DNA from: CAIXRL01 sp964619155
Lineage (GTDB): Bacteria; Eisenbacteria; RBG-16-71-46
Length of the DNA stretch: 16,505 bases
Direction: 5' to 3'
Assembly: GCA_964619155.1 (NCBI GenBank)
Contig: CAZUEM010000073.1
Coordinates: 1-16,505 of the forward strand
Under the pieces are notes generated by a model that made no database searches, was not told the origin of the DNA, and saw only the letters and a program-made list of their open reading frames with translations. Position numbers and translations under genes: made by a program. Shown piece after piece: positions 14,251-16,505 of this stretch. How positions within the stretch are numbered: position 1 is the first letter of the stretch; every line of letters begins with the position of its first letter.

Positions 14251-14985
14251 ATGAACCCGAACGCGCTGCTCCCGGCCGACCTCGTGCTGATCGTGCTGCT
14301 CGTGCTCGGCCTGCCGCTGCGCGCCTGGTTCGCCATGAGCCGCCTGCGCGCGGCGAGCGACGAGGAGGCCGCGCGCCTTCGGCCGCGCCTGTGGGCGCGG
14401 GCCGTCACGACCCAGTGGCTGATCGCGGCCGGCGTGTTGCTGCAATGGGTCGTGACCGGCCGGCCGTTCGCGTCGCTCTCGCTCACGCCGGCGTTCGGCT
14501 ACGGCGCGGCCGGGATCGTGCTGGGGCTCGCGATCATGGCGCTGATGCTGCAGCCCCAGCGCCGCGCGCTCGCCGCCTCGCCCGAGGCGGTCGCGCGGCT
14601 CGAGGCGCGGCTCGCGCCCGTCGCGCGCCTGATGCCCGGCTCGCGCGCCGAGTGGCCGCGCTTCGTGCCGCTCGCGATCACGGCCGGCATCTGCGAGGAG
14701 CTTCTGTTCCGCGGCTTCCTGCTGTGGGTGTTCGCGCAGGTGCTGCCGGCCTGGTGGCAGGCGGCGCTCGCGCAGGCCGCGGTGTTCGGCCTGGCGCACG
14801 CCTACCAGGGCGTGCGCGGCGTGTTCCTCACTTTCGCCGTGGGGCTGTTCCTGACCGCGGTCGTGTGGGTCTCGGGCGCGCTGTGGCCGGCGATGCTCGT
14901 GCACGCGCTCCTGGACCTGAACTCCGGCGACATCGCCGCGCGCATCGCCGAGCTGCGCGCCGGCCGCGGGACCCGCGCGGCGTGA
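14251..14985 (+). CDS. CPBP (CAAX/Abi type) intramembrane metalloprotease
   Basis: The protein has 244 residues and about seven hydrophobic segments. The three signature motifs of the CPBP family are present: EELLFR with E149, E150 and R154; FGLAH with H183; and VHALLDLNSG with H218 and D222/N224. These residues form the membrane-embedded active site of Rce1-type proteases. Bacterial members act in bacteriocin self-immunity, prenyl-independent maturation of peptides or envelope maintenance; the substrate cannot be told here, and no bacteriocin gene is seen nearby. CAGGGA at 14235-14240 is a moderate ribosome site. The stop TGA overlaps the GTG of the MATE gene, so the two are translationally coupled. 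It may process or protect against a molecule handled by the transporter, which is inference only. Confidence 0.92.
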   Translation: MNPNALLPADLVLIVLLVLGLPLRAWFAMSRLRAASDEEAARLRPRLWARAVTTQWLIAAGVLLQWVVTGRPFASLSLTPAFGYGAAGIVLGLAIMALMLQPQRRALAASPEAVARLEARLAPVARLMPGSRAEWPRFVPLAITAGICEELLFRGFLLWVFAQVLPAWWQAALAQAAVFGLAHAYQGVRGVFLTFAVGLFLTAVVWVSGALWPAMLVHALLDLNSGDIAARIAELRAGRGTRAA

Positions 14986-16388
14986 CCGCCCCGGCGGCGC
15001 CCGACACGCTGGGCCTGCCCGTGCCGCGCGCGCTGCTGCGGCTCGCGCTGCCCCTGTTCGCCTCGCAGATCCTGCGGCTCGCGTTCCAGTGGGTGGACGC
15101 GCTGTGGGTGCGCGGGCTGGGCGTGGACGCGACCGCGGCGATCACCACCTCGGTGTTCGTGATGTGGGCGGTGCTGTCACTCTACGACGTGTTCGGCTTC
15201 GGCATCGGCGCGTACGTGAGCCAGCTGCTCGGGGCGGGGGAGCGCCGCCGGGCCGGGCTCGCGGCCTGGAAGGGCCTGCGCGCCTCGGCGGCGATGGGCC
15301 TCGCGGGGGTCGTGGCCGGCCTCTTTTTCGCGGAACCCATCTTCGGCCTGATGGCGAGCGACCCCGGCGTGGTCGAGGCCGGCGCCTCGTACCTGCGCGT
15401 CGTGCTGCTCGCGACGCCGCTGCTCATGATGTCGCTCTCGTGCGAGAGCGTGCTGCGCGCCTGCGGCGACACGCGCACGCCGTTCCTCGTGGACCTCGGC
15501 GCGGTGACGCTCAACGCCGTGCTCACGCCGCTCCTCATCTACGGGCTCGGGCCGTTCCCGCGCCTCGGCGTGGCCGGCGCGGCGTGGGCGACGGTGGCCG
15601 CGCAGGTCGCGATGTTCGCGAGCTACGCGACGCTGGCGCTGCGCCGCCACCCGTCGCTGCCGCTGGCGCGCTCGGCGGGGGGGCCGCCGGTCCGCGTGCT
15701 CGGCATGGCGCGCGTCGGCCTGCCCGCGGCGGCGATCGGGCTGCTGTTCGCGGTCGTGTACGCGGCGTTCACGCGCTCGGCCTCGCAGTGGGGCCCGGCG
15801 GCGGTCGCGGTCGTGGGCATCGTCAACCGCGTCGAGGCCATCCAGTTCGTGGTCTCGGCGGCGATCGGGTTCGCGGGCGCGACGCTGGTCGGGCAGGCCC
15901 TCGGCGCCGGCCGCCCCGAGCGCGCCGTGGAGGTGATCCGCACCGGCCAGCGGTGGGTCGGCGTGTTCTCGCTCGTGCTGACCGCGCTCTACCTCGCGTG
16001 GCCGCGGGCGTTCCTCGCCCTGTTCACGCAGGACCCGCAGGTGTTCGCTTTCGGCGAGCCGTACATGCGCGTGCTGGCGATCACGCTGGTCGCGACGGGG
16101 CTCGAGATCGTGACCGCCGAGGCGGTGATGGGCTCGGGGCACACGCTCGCGGTGTCGTGGATCTACACCGTGGTCTCGCTCGCGCGCATCCCGCTCGCGT
16201 TCCTGGTGCCGGCCTGGATGGGCGGCGGGCTGCAGGCCATCGCCTGGCTCATCACGATCAGCTGCATCCTGCGCACCGCCGCGATCCTCGCGTGGGCCGC
16301 GCGCGGCACCTGGAAGCGCGGCCTCGCGAAGGAACTGCACGGCCACGGCCCCGCTGCCGCCGCCGAGGACGCGGGCGCGGCGGTGTAG
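14982..16388 (+). CDS. MATE family multidrug/metabolite efflux transporter
   Basis: This 468-residue membrane protein has two homologous halves of about six helices each. The N-half begins PRALLRLALPLFASQILRLA then WVDALWVRGLG, matching the MATE opening in which a conserved acidic residue follows the first helix. The second half restarts at ARVGLPAAAIGLLFAVVYAA, with VGQALGAGRPERA marking the conserved loop, paralleling VSQLLGAGERRRA in the first half. MATE proteins export cationic drugs or secondary metabolites using a Na+ or H+ gradient. The GTG start overlaps the CPBP protease stop by 4 bp. The length is normal and the gene looks intact. Its substrate is unknown. The C-terminal Ala-rich tail (about 25 residues) is cytoplasmic and low in complexity. 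Confidence 0.93.
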   Translation: MTAPAAPDTLGLPVPRALLRLALPLFASQILRLAFQWVDALWVRGLGVDATAAITTSVFVMWAVLSLYDVFGFGIGAYVSQLLGAGERRRAGLAAWKGLRASAAMGLAGVVAGLFFAEPIFGLMASDPGVVEAGASYLRVVLLATPLLMMSLSCESVLRACGDTRTPFLVDLGAVTLNAVLTPLLIYGLGPFPRLGVAGAAWATVAAQVAMFASYATLALRRHPSLPLARSAGGPPVRVLGMARVGLPAAAIGLLFAVVYAAFTRSASQWGPAAVAVVGIVNRVEAIQFVVSAAIGFAGATLVGQALGAGRPERAVEVIRTGQRWVGVFSLVLTALYLAWPRAFLALFTQDPQVFAFGEPYMRVLAITLVATGLEIVTAEAVMGSGHTLAVSWIYTVVSLARIPLAFLVPAWMGGGLQAIAWLITISCILRTAAILAWAARGTWKRGLAKELHGHGPAAAAEDAGAAV

Positions 16389-16407
16389 GGGACGGCGCAC
16401 CGGTGGT

Positions 16408-16439
16408 GGCCGGCAGGCCGGAGTCGACCGCGGCCGGCC
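16408..16439. terminator. Inverted repeat between convergent genes, possible terminator
   Basis: GGCCGGC at 16408-16414 pairs perfectly with GCCGGCC at 16433-16439 across an 18-base loop that can itself pair partly. It lies between the MATE stop and the 3' end of the convergent gene entering from the right. No T-tract is present on either side, and GC-rich sequence makes such repeats by chance. Confidence 0.3.
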
Positions 16440-16463
16440 GTGCACGGGGTGCCGATGCCGGGG

Positions 16464-16505
16464 TCACCGAAGGATCGTCAACCGCACCGTCGCGACGTCG
16501 GCGCC
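16464..16505 (-). CDS. C-terminal tail of a protein entering from the right edge
   Basis: Reading the minus strand from the right edge gives GADVATVRLTILR followed by TGA (16466-16464). The alternation of small and branched residues ending in a basic residue is typical of the last beta-strand of FlgD-like or type IX secretion C-terminal sorting domains common in FCB-group bacteria. Only 13 residues are visible, so this is a weak call; a chance open frame is the alternative. Confidence 0.35.
   Translation of the reverse strand, partial: GADVATVRLTILR

Noticed and set aside
14240..14254. Very short frame ATG-CGC-CCC-GCA-TGA overlapping the CPBP start
   Set aside because: Four codons only, with no feature to suggest a leader peptide.

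Overview
The window is very GC-rich (about three quarters G+C by eye), with a strong codon bias and long chance open frames on every strand. It contains no tRNA, rRNA, IS element, phage gene or CRISPR array. The mix of genes is FecR/TPR proteins, a TPR receptor kinase, secreted VanW and alpha-2-macroglobulin proteins, and a C-terminal tail that looks like a FlgD-type sorting domain. That mix suggests an uncultured, GC-rich, Gram-negative soil or sediment lineage (Candidatus Eisenbacteria, Gemmatimonadota or myxobacteria-like). This placement is inference; no marker gene is present. Three runs of exactly 100 N, each flanked by an exact direct duplication of 26 or 55 bp, mark this as scaffolded, probably metagenomic, assembly. 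In all three cases, removing the N run plus one copy gives an intact gene, so the gaps are almost certainly not real.

Layout. 1-109 (-): the 5' end of a secreted protein. 324-3157 (+): a secreted FecR/TPR protein followed after 23 bp by a transmembrane Ser/Thr kinase with a C-terminal TPR region. 3267-4865 (+): a zinc-ribbon rhomboid protease and a Tag-type 3-methyladenine glycosylase, 4 bp apart. 4915-11776 (+): a tightly coupled three-gene unit (VanW protein, secreted AMMECR1-like protein, alpha-2-macroglobulin with an intact CTEQ thioester) whose members overlap by 4 bp, followed by a DinB-fold protein at 11811-12335. 12391-13784 (-): a secreted two-HKD phospholipase-D-superfamily protein resembling PLD3/PLD4. 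13968-16388 (+): a Com-like zinc ribbon, a CPBP/CAAX intramembrane protease and a MATE transporter. 16464-16505 (-): the last codons of a gene running in from the right.

How the genes may work together. Most products face the envelope. The FecR/TPR protein could contact the periplasmic TPR domain of its neighbouring kinase. The VanW/AMMECR1/alpha-2-macroglobulin unit looks like an envelope-protection module built around a protease trap; it lacks the usual penicillin-binding protein 1C partner. The most distinctive signals are this operon and a shared upstream octamer G[CT]TA[CT][CG]CT before four transcription units. In two of them the octamer ends only 8-9 bp before the ATG, which predicts leaderless mRNAs.
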